From Thamnaconus septentrionalis (lineage: Eukaryota > Chordata > Actinopteri > Tetraodontiformes > Monacanthidae), in the NCBI GenBank assembly GCA_009823395.1, contig CM020516.1, positions 6,784,001 through 6,848,000 on the forward strand: a stretch of 64,000 nucleotides of DNA, in the 5' to 3' direction. This document shows positions 35,525-47,310 of this stretch, piece by piece. Made by a program: the position numbers and the translations under genes. Position 1 is the first letter of the stretch. Each line of letters begins with the position of its first letter. The notes under the pieces were generated by a model, which saw nothing but the letters and a program-made list of their open reading frames with translations, searched no databases and was not told the origin of the DNA.

Positions 35525-36275
35525 CATAGATAGATAGATACATAGATAGATAGATAGACTGTAGATAGATGCTTTATGGATCTCCAAGAGAAATTCCATA
35601 TTTCTCTTGGATATTCCATATCCAGCGGGACTGACTGACTTTATTGCCCCGCTTCCTGGAGCAGGTTTGTTCTGTGGAGTTTGACAGGAAAGACATCAAC
35701 ATGAACAAACTGGTGGCCACTTCACTGGAGGGGAAATTCCATGTCTTCGACATGAGGACGCAGCATCCCACCAAAGGCTTTGCCTCTGTGTCGGAAAAGG
35801 TAAACTGAAATATGCTTTTGCTTTTAAAGTACTACTATTCTGATTTACTAATTTATTTTTTAATAAATGACATATTTTCTATTTCAGGCTCACAAGTCGA
35901 CCATCTGGCAGGTGAAGCATTTGCCTCAAAACAGGGAGATCTTCATGACTGGAGGAGGAGCTGGAAACCTGCATCTTTGGAAATAGTGCGTAAAACTCGA
36001 CCAGTTGGTTTAAAAAGAAAAATGCTGTGCTTGTATATTCATCTTCACGTTGTTGCACGGTTTCCAGCGAGTATCCAGCTCAGCGGACCAAGAAGGACGC
36101 GGACGGCGCGGACGTGGGCGTGGCCGGCACTGTCAGCCTGCTGCAGAACGTCACGCTGTCCACTCAGCCAATCGCCAGCCTGGACTGGAGCACCGACAAG
36201 CAGGGCCTGTGCGTGTGCTCGGGCTTCGATCAGACCGTCCGCGTGCTCATCGTCACCAAACTCAACACGGTGTGA
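34060..36275 (+). CDS. dnaaf10: DNAAF10 (WDR92, monad), WD40 dynein assembly factor
   Basis: Eight exons: 34060-34245, 34567-34667, 34773-34903, 34984-35085, 35321-35436, 35665-35799, 35888-35985 and 36068-36275. They sum to 1077 nt, 358 aa (human 357). It is a single WD40 propeller protein that works with the R2TP/prefoldin-like co-chaperone complex in cytoplasmic preassembly of axonemal dynein arms. Matching blocks include [20 protein letters not shown] at the N-terminus, [17 protein letters not shown] in exon 5, [20 protein letters not shown] in exon 6 and the C-terminal [12 protein letters not shown]. Intron 5 carries an AGAT microsatellite. Transcription probably ends at ATTAAA (36736-36741), converging on the unnamed minus-strand gene. 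Confidence 0.95.
35463..35562. repeat. (AGAT)n microsatellite
   Basis: About 24 units with two ACAT interruptions, starting some 25 bp downstream of the dnaaf10 exon 5 donor. Confidence 0.97.
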
Positions 36276-36928
36276 AAACGCAGACTGGGAAAAATGTGCG
36301 ATCTGTTCAGACAGAGGCGTGTGGATGCGCAGCCCTGGTGGTGAGAGAGAGTCACTGCACTTTTCAAACCCAAACATTTTCTGGAGTAGATCTTCTTCCT
36401 CCTGCTGTTTAAGTTTGAGTTTTGAATGTTAATAATTATTTGATCGCAAAGATCTGCTGAGTTTATGATATGCAATCTGAAGTGCAGAGAAATACCATAA
36501 CAGCATAATTAGATGTTTAATATAAAATCAAAAAACCTTTACTGAAAGGAAAAATTAGGTGTTTAGTTGGATGAAAACTGAAGGTGGCAGCTCTTTGTGA
36601 AGCTCCAAGAAGAAAAAGAAGATTCACAGCCTCTCTCTGGTGGAAGAAGTCTTTAATCTTCCTGACATCCTTGTAAAAATGTCTATTCTATATTTGTGTA
36701 CAAAATTGTCATTTTTTACCAGGTGGAGAAAGTCAATTAAAAGTTTCTTTGACTAAAGAACCCTTTTAGTGTCACAATCTTCTTTGGAATATGTAGTTTT
36801 GCTATCACATCAGGCATAACAACTCCATACAGTAGGTGACAGTGTAGAAAATGTGCTCGTATTAACAACTGAAGCAAGGTGACTCTCCATCTTGAGGTAT
36901 TCAGGTTCCTCGACCATCACAAGCATTT

Positions 36929-39101
36929 TCATGTCCAACATTTGAAGCGGAAGAAGTCCTGCAAGTCGGGGTCGTCCTCCGGTCGCTCGTGGATCCCAGC
37001 GTAGACGCTCTTCAGCAGTTTGGTCCTGCACTTTCCATCCAAGATGTCAATGTATTTTTCTATACATCCTTCAAAAAAACACAGATATGTGTCAAGTTTT
37101 ACCTCGAAAAGAAAAGAAAATGAAAAGAATAACAGAATATGAACATGACCTTCCTGACCTATGACCATGACCTTCCTCACCTATTCCCATGACCTGAACT
37201 AAGTCTATGACTTTCTGACCAATGCTCGTGACCTTGCTGACCTATGCCCATGACCTTGCCGTAGGCCACCAGACTGGGGCCCAGCTGCGGGTGCTCGAAG
37301 TTCTCTGCGGCCATCAGGATGCGGACGATCTCCCCGGTGATGAAGGCGTCGTCGAAGCTCTGCTCTGCCGCTGGCTTGGTGGGGAACTGGCAGTACACGT
37401 CCAGCGCCCCCTGGGGGTCGGACGGCTCCAGCATCTGCACCAGCTCGATGTAGGCGTCGTGCACCTGCAGCGGGAAGTCAGTGGATTTATGCATCATGGC
37501 AGCCAGCAGGTGGCGCTGACGGTGGGGAGGACAGCGGCTGACCTCGGAGGCCATGGCGATGACCTCTCGGTAGAGCAGCTTGGCCCGGTCCTCGGTGTCG
37601 GCGGAGCGGGCGAGGGCGCGGGCCAGGCCCAGTCTGGGGACGTAAGAGCTTCGGTTCAACGGGCCGCTGCTGCTGCTGCTGCTGCTGCTGCCTCCATCTG
37701 TGACCTGCGGCTCTGACAGAAAGCAGGTGTTTGGTGTGGGATACAAGTCAGCATTTTACAAAAACAAGGTGCCATTTTCCAAACTTCTCCATGTTTCTGT
37801 CTCACTATCATTGTTTTATTTCCTTATTTTCTTTTTTCACTACTCACCGTCTGTTTTTTGAGGGCCGTCCTGATCGCTGCTCCCAGCAGTCTGCTGGGCT
37901 TTGGGGTCCTCGCTCACAGTGCTAGTGGGCTTCTCTGCACCTGCTGCTCCTGCTGCTCCTCTGCCCCTGAAGAAGGATTTAGAGTGAACGTCATGAACTA
38001 CAGCAGTACCAGTCTGACCACCAGTCTGTAATGGCCATTTATCCTTTTAATTGATCCTAAACCTAAACACCTAAACTGTGAAAAACCTCTCAAATATGGC
38101 TAAGAGGTTTCAATGCTCTCATGAGGTGTTTTTTTCAGATGTATTGATATAGAGGTAGATCGCAAAAGTGTCATGGAAACACTTTTTTTTCACATTTACA
38201 CATCAGCCACGCGACACTTTTATTTTGCGAAAAACTGTCATGGAAACGCAGCTAGTGACTCGCCTGGCTGCAGGGGCCGTGGCCGGGGGTCGGGCCACTT
38301 TCCTCCCCCTGACAGCAGGGGGCGGTGGTCGCCCCGGTCCTCCTACTCCCCTCCTCCCTCTCGGTGCTCCTCTGGTGGCCTCAGCAGGTCCCTTGGACCC
38401 GGACGGCTGCTGCTGTTGCTGCTCAGCCTGCTGCTGCTGCCCGGCCGCCTGCTGCCGCTCCCGCCACCACTTCTGCTCTGATGGACATGACAACCAGGAA
38501 CGGAGGGTGCTTGACCTCCAGTTTACCTGAGAGACTGAAGTTATCGGGGGAAGTTGGAGCTCGCAGACTCACTGGTGAGGTGTTGGGGCGGTTCCCGCTC
38601 TGAGGCTGGTTCTCCAGCTCGATGCTGGCCTGGAAGCTGAGGCAGCCGTCGCTCAGGGCATCCTGGGATCCCGCCAAGTCCGGGTTGTTGTCGTACTGGG
38701 CCAACTGGGCCAGACCCAGCAGGCTGAGGGCGTGGCTGTCCCGCGGTGATGTCACCACCGCCAGCTGGCACGCCTGTACGCAGAAGCAGCAGTAGTAACA
38801 GCAGTTAGCAGCAGCAGCATCAACTTCCTCGCAAACTGTTTTTTCCTTTTTTCTACTTTACTACCTTCTCCTGCATGTCCAGCAGCTCCTGGCAGGGGGC
38901 GATAGACGTGAGCCGAATGAGTGCCACCAGGGCCTGGCTCCTCTTGGCCACCAGGAGGCGCCTCTGCTCCCCGGGCCGGTCCTGCTGGATGAGCCTCTGC
39001 AGCAGCACAAAGTGAGCCTCCAGCAGCACCCACTCCAGCTGCCTGCTGGCCTCACCGCGGTTCACACACTGGCTCACACTCAGGGCGCTCAGCACCACCA
39101 C

Positions 39102-39144
<43 letters not shown>

Positions 39145-40645
39145 CAGGAGCAGCAGCAGGGGAAAAGTAAAGTAGAAAAAATAAAGATACTAAATAAACT
39201 GAGATTACTAAAACACTGGCATTTAGCTTCCTGCTAAAACTGATGCTTGGATGGACCTTCCAAAAGGCTGATCTTGACAACTGCGTATATTAAAACTGTG
39301 TCTTGTTGTGAGTCTTGTGAAAACATCAGTGAGAGGAATTTTGCACAAACAGGCCCCGTGTTTTGCAAAATTCACGTTGGAAGATTGTCGACGTACGTGT
39401 GATAGATGTGTTCCGCGCTCATGGCCTGGTGGGTCAGCGTGTTCCTCAGCTGCAGGTCGCCCAGCGCCAGGAGGCCTCGCAGGAACTGAGTGCTGAAGCT
39501 GGACAGCAGCTCCGATGGATCCTCCTCCACCCAGCTGAGAAGAAAATCCGAAACAGAATCAGGAGAAAAAGTGGGTCAGGGAATCTGGATTTATTTCTCT
39601 TGTTGCCAGGATTTGTTTTACTTTCACACAGGATTAGACATCGTGGATATGAACATCCTTTTTTTTAAGATGAAAAAGTGGTGAGAAAAGATTTTAAAAT
39701 CAGGGAAGCTGGAGCCCCTGCAGTTTTTTTTTTTTGCTGTTCCACCTGCATTTCTGCAGGATTTTACTGTTGATTCAAGTGCATCACCGGAGCTGCCTGG
39801 CACACACGCGTGCACACACACACACACACACACGCGCTCACTGACCCCTGGCTGCAGCACTGGCTGATGAAGAGCTCCAGTCCCTGGTGCAGGAGGAGAG
39901 CCGCCTCCTTCTCAACTTTCTCTGAGGTTTTGTGTTGCTGCAGCAGCAGCAGAGCCAGTCCAGTCAGGAACCTGAGGGGGAGGAAGAAGGGAGGAGGGTG
40001 AGGAGGGTGAGGCGGGTGGTCACCTGCTTCCATCATCCTGGACTTGAGCAGCAGTGGGAACGTCAGAGCAGATGTTGCTGTAACCTGAGCGGGATGTGCA
40101 GCGGCTGCTGCTCCAGGCCGGCCTGCAGGTGGCGCAGCGCCTCCTGGCTGCGGCCCTGCAGCAGCAGCAGCCGCCCCACCTGCAGGTTGAACTCCCAGCT
40201 TTGGGGCTCCAGGGTCCAGGCGTCCAGGTACTTCAGCAGGGCTCGGTGGATGTTGCTCTCCTCGTCCCGGGCGGCCGCGCTGCCGTCCTGAGGCAAAGGC
40301 AAATGAAATTAATTGAATTGGATTGAATTGAATTGAACTGAAATTCTGTAATTCTTCTGCATCTGTATTAGTGTTGGGCTCCATGAGGAGGCTGCAGGGA
40401 GGCACCTTGGCGGTCTGCTTGGAGAGCCAGAGGTAGAGCGTCTGGGCGTAGTCGGCCTTGCTGGACTGGCCCTGCTCCCGGAGCTGGTGGAACTCCTTGT
40501 CCAGGGCCTGCAGCTGGTTCTGCACGGTGGGCGTGGCCTGGTAGCCGTGCAGCCTGCACACGGCCAGGATGTCGTCCTGCAGCGCCGAGCGCTTGGCCTC
40601 GCTCATCTCCTCTTTGCCTTTGTCAGCCTGCGGAGGCAGCACAGC

Positions 40646-40679
<34 letters not shown>

Positions 40680-42713
40680 GTGGGGAGCTGCAGCTGAACA
40701 CAGGTTGATCTGACTCAGTAGCTCCTCCCACCTTCTTTGGCAGGCGGTACATGATGGCGGCGCGGTGCTGCTCCTCCAGGACGACGCCCAGCAGGAAGTG
40801 GAGGCGAGCGTCCGTCCCACTGAGCCTGATGGCCGAGGCCAAGTGCACAGCGGCCTCCTCCAGGGGCTGCAGGGGAGACTGGCCCTCCTCACACTGCAAC
40901 ACGCCCCCTGTGGAGCAGGAGCAGTAATCATTTTCATCGTGTCTGCTGTGATTTCAAACTCATCGGCTTGCTTTTTTCCCCCCATTGAATTCAAGTGAAA
41001 AAACCTTATAGTTCACTATGGGGAGGAAAAGGATCTTGCATTTTCTCCCCCCTTTATAAATGATTACATGCATCTTTTGCATGGAATATTTGACTGACTG
41101 GCGGTCGGGGAGCCAGCGGCTTGATCGGCACCTGGTTTTGGCAAATTCTCTCGGTAGACTCTGAGCTGATCCTCGGCCAGGGCGCGCAGCTCGTCCACGT
41201 TGTCTTCACCGGCGGCGATTTGCAGTTTCTCCTCCCAGTTACGCATCTGTGAGAGGGTGAAAAAAAAAAATCAGCAGGGAAGAGAATCATCTCAGAGATC
41301 TCTGACCGGTTCAAATGACCCTGGTGCTAAATAAATGAGGCGCGAGGTTTAAATGAAAAAAATGAAAAAGTCATCACCTCCACAGTGTGTTCAGTCAAGT
41401 TGGATGATGCAAAACCTGCCTGGTACCAGCTGGACTCAGTCACATCCTGTACAGGTGGGAAATATTCTCTTTTATAAACGGTAACTCAGTTTTTGCAAAG
41501 CAAAGCGAGACACTTTTACTGGTTTCAGCCACCAGCACTCAGCTGATGAAAGCACTAGTTTGGAAATGAAAGGCTGCACTGTTTAATCTTTCATCCTGAC
41601 CTTTGCATCCAGCTCCCCTGAGGGCTTGTGTGGGCACTGCAGAGTGTGTGAGCCCAACTCTGACAATTTCATCACATCTTCACATCCTGCAGCCAGGGAG
41701 GGAGACAAACAAAGTCAGAGAGAGAGACGGTGAGTGAGAGTGAATGCCAATAGGCATTCAAACAACAGTAAAAAAATTTAGAAAAGTAATTAGTGAAGTA
41801 GTAAAAAGAAAGAAAGAAGAACTTCTGCAGGATCAGATCAGTGAGATCAAACCGTCTGATTGACTCTTGACCTCGGTAAGCGAAGAAACACTTGACCATG
41901 GCTGCCGACATGGTTCCGTCCATCTCCCGCTCCATTACCATCCAGTCGTCCCCCAGGGGGGTGTCGCTGAGCGGATCGACCTTTGACCTGCGGGCCAGCA
42001 TCTCTATGCAGGGCTTGGAGAAGATGCGCTTGGGCTCACTGGAGGGAGAGGAGAATAAGGCAGTGGTGGGTTTTTTACGTGAGGGGCGAAAAAACAATGA
42101 TATGAGGAAAAGTTGCTTCTTCTTGAAGTCGCACCTGTTGTTGATGGACACGGGCCGGTAGAAAACATTCAGAGTCACCGGACACTCGTAGTCCAGCTGT
42201 TGTACGTCATCGGTAAAGGTCACGGCCATGGGGAGGGGCTCCCGGGTCACCAGCACCGTGTAGCCCTGACACAGGACAACATGGCTGCTTCAACACAGGC
42301 TGCATTATCATCATTATTCTTTTTCTCATGTGACAGAGACAAGTCTATGGGGTCAAAAGTCAACTTTGTCCTAGAGACATGGGGCCACTTGCAGGTTCAT
42401 CGGGATCCCTCAAGACACAGCCACGTCAAATTTGGGGCTTCTAGCTATGAAAAATTTTCTTCCTCCAAGGTGGGGCGTGACAGAGAAAATTTGAGAACCA
42501 CTGAACTAGCTAGAGCGGCTCATCGTCGTCGTCTTCTGAATCCTGCTACTACCTGCGTGTTGGTGCCATCTGCTGACCGGACAGAGACCTGCACCGCAGT
42601 GTCTCCAAAGTTGAGGGGAACCTGCTGCGAGGCGTCGCCTCCGTTGACCGTCACCTTCATCTTCCGGTCCGGAACCTCGGGACGCAGAGTGACGGCGGCA
42701 CAGTGGAAGGGAA

Positions 42714-42773
<60 letters not shown>

Positions 42774-43568
42774 CAGCTGTTAATTTCCCCAGTCAATATT
42801 ATGATCACACACAGTGTGCTGGTGTCTCTCTCACTGTTGTATTCCAAGATCCTGGAGCTGAACTCTCGGTCGAGGGGAAGGTCTCCCTCCAGCGCCAGGT
42901 TGCTGAGCTCTGCCACCTTCGCCGACAACCTGGTGATCTTGACGCAGTAGATCTTGACGGTTCCATCCTCGGCCACGACCTCCACCTCCACCTTGGTCAC
43001 TCCCACCTCCAGCTGGATGTTCTTGGAGCGGTTCCCCCCCAGCTGGAGAGGCGGAGGAACACACGCGGTTTCGAACTAGGGATGCAACGGTACCGTTTCC
43101 CCACGGTTCGGTGTGCATTTAACGGTAGGGTTTTGATATCTTAATATAAAACTACACTGACAAGTAAAGCCATTATTGTATTGTAAAAACAATTACAAGC
43201 GCAGATAAAGTAAAAGCACAAACTTTATTTTTGAAAAAAAAAAAACCCTGCAGATCAAATTAAACAAACATAAAACCACACACAGTAAATATATATATAA
43301 AGTTTAGGACTATCCAATAAAAATAAACAACATTTCAACCAACTCACAGCTGAGTCAAGACATATTCACTTTATTGCGCTGGGGCAGGTCACCCACCCTA
43401 GGTACTCACGATAGTGCACGAGGCCCCAGAGTCGCTGGTGGCCAAGTCCAGACTGACTTTCTCCACGCTGCTCTCCACGGTCACCTTGTAGTCTGTGACC
43501 TCTGGGGTGAACTCGGGTTGAAGCTTCCCGCGGGACACGGCAAGCTTCTCCAGATCACAGTTGTCCAT
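36929..43568 (-). CDS. Unnamed protein: cadherin-like beta-sandwich repeats, U-box-like domain and TPR-rich region
   Basis: I do not recognise a name. Minus-strand exons with consistent phases: 43568-43410, 43042-42835, 42713-42553, 42265-42135, 42038-41872, 41686-41601, 41446-41378, 41246-41132, 40907-40732, 40627-40406, 40287-40085, 39971-39846, 39534-39397, 39102-38865, 38773-38527, 37958-37848, 37712-37242 and 37068-36929. They give 3168 nt, 1055 aa. Residues about 4-97 and 98-185 look like two cadherin-like beta-sandwich repeats (first: LAVSRGKLQPEFTPEVTDY). Residues about 204-262 resemble a U-box: CPVTLN, then KPCIEML, then DPLSDTPLGDDW, without RING zinc ligands. The rest is helical and TPR-like (AWTLEPQSWEFNLQVGRLLL, SHALSLLGLAQLAQYD), with a Ser run and a conserved-looking C-terminus, DFFRFKCWT. 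A ubiquitin ligase role is inferred from the U-box only. The start is uncertain. An extra exon starting at 38477 is possible but has no convincing donor. Confidence 0.78.
38040..38261 (+). mobile_element. MITE, copy 1 (TIR ending GCAGCTAGTGACTC)
   Basis: The right end, ATGGAAACGCAGCTAGTGACTC at 38240-38261, is the exact complement of the left end of the element at 50211. Internal blocks are shared in the same orientation: AACACCTAAAC followed by TGAAAAAC and CTCAAATAT, and TTTATTTTGCGAAAAACTG. The left boundary is approximate. It lies in an intron of the unnamed U-box/TPR gene and abuts a possible exon. Confidence 0.7.
39104..39142. repeat. (GT)n microsatellite at a splice acceptor
   Basis: About 19 GT units (CA on the gene's sense strand) directly upstream of the acceptor at 39103 in the unnamed gene. 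A CA tract replaces the usual polypyrimidine tract. Confidence 0.9.
42340..42503. repeat. Dispersed repeat R164, copy B
   Basis: 164 bp, near-identical to 25680-25842 and in the same plus-strand orientation. It lies in an intron of the unnamed gene (between the exons ending 42265 and 42553) and is therefore antisense to that gene. Confidence 0.9.
42717..42770. repeat. (CA)n microsatellite at a splice acceptor
   Basis: About 27 CA units next to the acceptor at 42714 of the unnamed gene; on its sense strand the tract reads (TG)n then TAG. A second exon of this gene with a dinucleotide repeat as its acceptor tract. Confidence 0.95.
43070..43150. mobile_element. hAT-like MITE remnant
   Basis: ACTAGGGATGCAACGGTACC followed by GTTTCCCCACGGTTCGGTGT resembles termini of non-autonomous hAT elements common in fish (GGGATGCA next to a CGGTACCG core). 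Only one end is clear. Confidence 0.35.
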
Positions 43569-43811
43569 GTCAACAGTCCTTTTTTTTTTTTTTTTTTTAA
43601 ATTATTATTTTATTTTTATTTTTGTTCGTAACCCACTGCAGTCAGGCCATCCTCCTTCTTTGTGTGGAATTCAACAGAACAACAGAACAATAATCACCAA
43701 TAACGCGCATTTCATTTGACAAGAGTTGGACGAACATGACAGGTAAAAAACAAACATCTTACCTCTGTACTTCTGAATAAAATCAGAAATTCCTTTGCAG
43801 AAACCAAACAT

Positions 43812-44685
43812 TGCACATTGTCCCGACTTTAATCTGTGATCAAAGCTTTTCTGTCCTTTCACCTAAATCCCAATTGACCTTGTTCTAGCATTCAGGTCCC
43901 CTTTAGCAGGGAAACGTCCTGATACACGTCTCGACTATTTACTTTGCTGCAGTGTAGTAACTGTAACCACCGTTGCCTGTCAACAGTCAGTCACCACGAC
44001 AACGGCGTGTGGACGAAGAATCAGTCTCTCTGGCCCGCAGTGAACTTCGACATTCCAGTGGTGTAGTCTACGTGATAGGCAGGTATACGATGTATAACCA
44101 CTAGAAAAGGTTTCGAGCAGCTGCTGCCGGACAACTGTGCGAGGCTGGGAGGGGGAAAATATCACCAGTGGCAATAGTATTGCCATACTATTGCCACTGG
44201 AATAAACTACACTAGACCGCTGTATGCTTCCATGTCTCCGGGGTCTTGTGTGTCCTCGGTCTAACTTGTCGCCCTACAATTCAAACTTTATTCCCACAAA
44301 AAAAGCAGTGTCGTTTTGCTCCTCCGAACAGCAGGTGGGGCGAGAGAGGACGGAGCAGTGTTTCTACGTCACTTCCTCTCCGCGACAACTTTCCGCTGGC
44401 TTTCCAGAGGTAAAAACCACAACAATCCACACATATTCTACTAATTTAATGAAATTGTTATTGTTACAGAATCGATAATTAACGACGCTGCGTAAGAACG
44501 ATTTCCATTCATACATGTTTAATATTTGTATTTGTTGTGGGTCTTTATATCCCAAGGTTTTCGTCACTGTTTGCTAACGGCTAACAGCGTGTTTTTGCTC
44601 CTCGCGTGGACATCAGCTGCCCAGGTTGACCCCCTGTATTTATTACTAGCTTTGGTCTTGTGTTTTGTTTTATTCTTATTAGGAA
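43812..44685. promoter_or_regulatory. Divergent upstream region of the unnamed gene and c1d
   Basis: The region holds ETS-like ACTTCCTC and CGCGACAAC at about 44370-44390. A probable non-coding c1d first exon ends at 44409 in CCAGAG|GTAAAA. An acceptor TTATTAG at 44681/44682 leads into the c1d coding exon. The perfect inverted repeat at 44165 is inside. Confidence 0.5.
44165..44200. repeat. Perfect inverted repeat, 16-nt arms, 4-nt loop
   Basis: CCAGTGGCAATAGTAT, then TGCC, then its exact complement ATACTATTGCCACTGG. It lies in the shared upstream region of c1d and the unnamed gene. Confidence 0.98.
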
Positions 44686-45560
44686 ATGGCGACGGACTGC
44701 AGCGGTGAGGACCACCCCGTCGAGATAGACGAGCAGCTCACAGGCTTCGACTCCTCAGTATCTGACGTGAAGGCAATGCTGGATAAATTAATCTCCATGC
44801 CCAGGAACGACCAGCTTCAGAAGGTAGACTGGAGACACAGAGCAGCATGACCAATGTGGACTCTGAATGACCAATTTCCATTTAGTAAATAAATTGTATT
44901 GGGGAGAAATGAGTCTCTGGGTCTCATCATCAATCTGTGAAAATTCAACCACAATCCAGATGACCTGTTTAGGATTGTCAGTGTTCTCAGCAGTGGAATT
45001 GAACTGATATTTTTCTACATTTTGACCAATTTGATGACAGCTGGAGCCTTTGGATCAAGCTAAGCTGGATTTGATGTCTGCCTACACTCTCAACTCATTA
45101 TTTTGGAGTAAGTCCCCCCCCATCCCCTGTGCATTGAATTCAGCCAGATAATATGGGACGCAGCTCAGAGAGACAGTCTTTTTTTCTTATTTTCAGTGTA
45201 CTTGGTGACACAAGGAATAAATCCAAGGGAACATGGCATCAAACAGGAGCTGGTATGTGTTCATTCATTTCCTTATTTATTTATGCCAGTGTCACTCATT
45301 CTATTTATTATGTTTGTGTAACTTATGGTTTGTGATTCTCTGTGCTTTAGGAGCGCATCAGGACCTACATGAACAAAGTGAAAGAGATCACGGACAAGAA
45401 GAGCGCCGGCCGTCTGGATAAAGGAGCCGCCGGACGCTTCGTCAGGAACGCTCTCTACAACCCGGACGACAAAGACTCCAGGAAAAAAGCGGCGGCCAAG
45501 AAGGCAGCAGACACAGCAGCGGCCGACACTCCGTCGGCTAAGCTGTCAAAACGCAGCTGA
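44686..45560 (+). CDS. c1d: C1D, nuclear exosome cofactor
   Basis: Four coding exons: 44686-44823, 45041-45107, 45197-45252 and 45351-45560. They sum to 471 nt, 156 aa (human 141; the extra length is a basic Lys/Ala C-terminal tail). C1D (yeast Rrp47/Lrp1) is a Sas10/C1D-fold nuclear protein. It recruits the exosome for pre-rRNA 3' processing and also binds DNA and DNA-PK. Matching blocks: PVEIDEQL near the start, [19 protein letters not shown] across exons 1-2, and [17 protein letters not shown] followed by FVRNALYNP in the last exon. The start ATG follows a predicted acceptor at 44682, and the reading frame begins with the family's short acidic N-terminus. Its closeness to pno1 and dnaaf10 mirrors human 2p14. 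Confidence 0.95.
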
Positions 45561-46905
45561 GACGTCGCAGCAGCTGTGGAAAAACACAAAAACACTTTTG
45601 CTCAATGGACAAAAACCCAGATGAACCACTGATAAAAAGTTTTGTAGATCTTTATTATGTAAACAACATCTTTGAAAATACTCTTGATTTTCTTGAGATG
45701 TCAAGCAATCAGTGTTGTAATATTTTTCAAATTTTTATTTAGGTTATGTGGCATGCAACCAGGAAAGTGAGATAAGAATACATTTGAATTTAGAATATTT
45801 TTCCAGATGAGAGAAAATTTCTATTTCTCTCAGCTAGCGAAGTGATTCTGTGAATCTTTTCTCTTTTTTTTGCAGTAGGCATGATTTTACACATGCCATT
45901 GTATTGATGAACGTTGATGTATTGTTTCTAGTTCTCCAACTATATATATATACATAAAAAAAGAACCACGTCAAACTTGCCTCTACTTCATGTTAGGGTT
46001 TTTCCACATTTTAATTTAGTTATATTGCATTGCTGGAGCTAATTGCTAATGCAAATCTAACTTAATGAATGTACTATGCACTGCGAGGTTCTTGTGATAC
46101 TTTTATGTGGGTCTTCACTAGGGGGAAGGAGGGTGGGGGTTTTTGTCAACCTGTCATGCTGTGTTAATGCCGTGAAAAGAAAAGGAAGAAACAAATGAGA
46201 CAGCCGGCAACACAGGTGAGAGGAGCGCACGTTAGCAGAGATGCCAAGAGACAGGAATACTTGGCTTGGAAGAAGTTGAATAAAAGGGTACATTTCCCCT
46301 TGTAGCACAGCAGGATACAGGAAGTTGGGTAAATGGGAAGTGACATCACACGAGGTGGAGGAGGAAAGTTTAGAAATCAGAGACACCTGGCTCAGCTAAA
46401 AGAGGGAACTTCAAAAAATGAAGGACAAAGGAACTGAAGCAGAACCAAAGGAAAATGAGACAAAGAAAGGAAAGATACACCTGGACTGGGATTAAGAAAA
46501 TGAACCAAATAACAGGAGTGAACTGGTGGTGGCACAGCGTTTTAAGGAGCAAGAGTATTGAACTCCATGGAAAATACAGACAATCACAGCTAAGTCCCTT
46601 CACCTCCTCATTCTCTATGCTTCACCTGGCTGCTGAAGTCAGCCTCTGCAACAACTTTCGAGGCCAGAGGGTTGTGATTGTATGTAATGGTGGTTAGAGA
46701 GACTAGAAACCTCCTTAGCGTTTTAACTGATTCCAACTGTTGAACGTCAACGAACACAAAAAATGACAAAAATATTGATTTTTGGGACAATCCCGTGAGC
46801 CTGCAATACGACAAGTTGGCCGCCAGAGGTCAGGCTTTGATCGCAAAATACCCTCCGACGTCCTGCTTGGCAGAAACAAGTGTGTGACCGAGTGATGAAA
46901 TCTGG
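45561..46905. other. c1d 3' UTR and intergenic DNA
   Basis: No coding signal. The first few hundred bases are presumably c1d 3' UTR. I see no family-like frame in the remainder. Confidence 0.5.
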
Positions 46906-46909
46906 AGGA

Positions 46910-47056
<147 letters not shown>

Positions 47057-47090
47057 CTCTTTGGATGTCAAGGGGGAAAATTAAGTTGTC

Positions 47091-47310
47091 TGTGGTTCAT
47101 ATGATCACAGCAGCAGCGAGGTGAAGCATGCGGAGCTCCGAGCGGATTCCGCCGCAGTAAAGTCTGAGTGAACAAGAAATTAGCCATGTGAGCTCCGGTC
47201 TCAGAGCTACACGGTCGGTGCATTTGACGGTGACGTTCTTACAGGAAGCACGTGCTGCAGTGTTTCCAGGAGACACACAGTCGTGTCGTTGGAGATTTTC
47301 TTTTCTTTTC
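47091..47310. repeat. 230-bp repeat, copy 1 (upstream of kcnq5)
   Basis: Shares TGTGGTTCAT, GATCACAGCAGCAGC, AGAGCTACACGGTCGGTGCA, GCACGTGCTGCAGTGTTTCC and GTCGTTGGAGATTTTCTTTT with 48854-49086, in the same order and orientation. Divergence is moderate. Confidence 0.9.

Noticed and set aside
42113..43144. 343-aa plus-strand open frame
   Set aside because: It is antisense to four exons of the minus-strand gene, crosses a microsatellite and repeat R164, and resembles no family.
43763..43811. Possible first coding exon MFGFCKGISDFIQKYR of the unnamed gene
   Set aside because: It has a good donor, but its phase does not fit an acceptor before 43568, and the candidate acceptor lies in a poly-A stretch on the sense strand. 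It may be 5' UTR instead.
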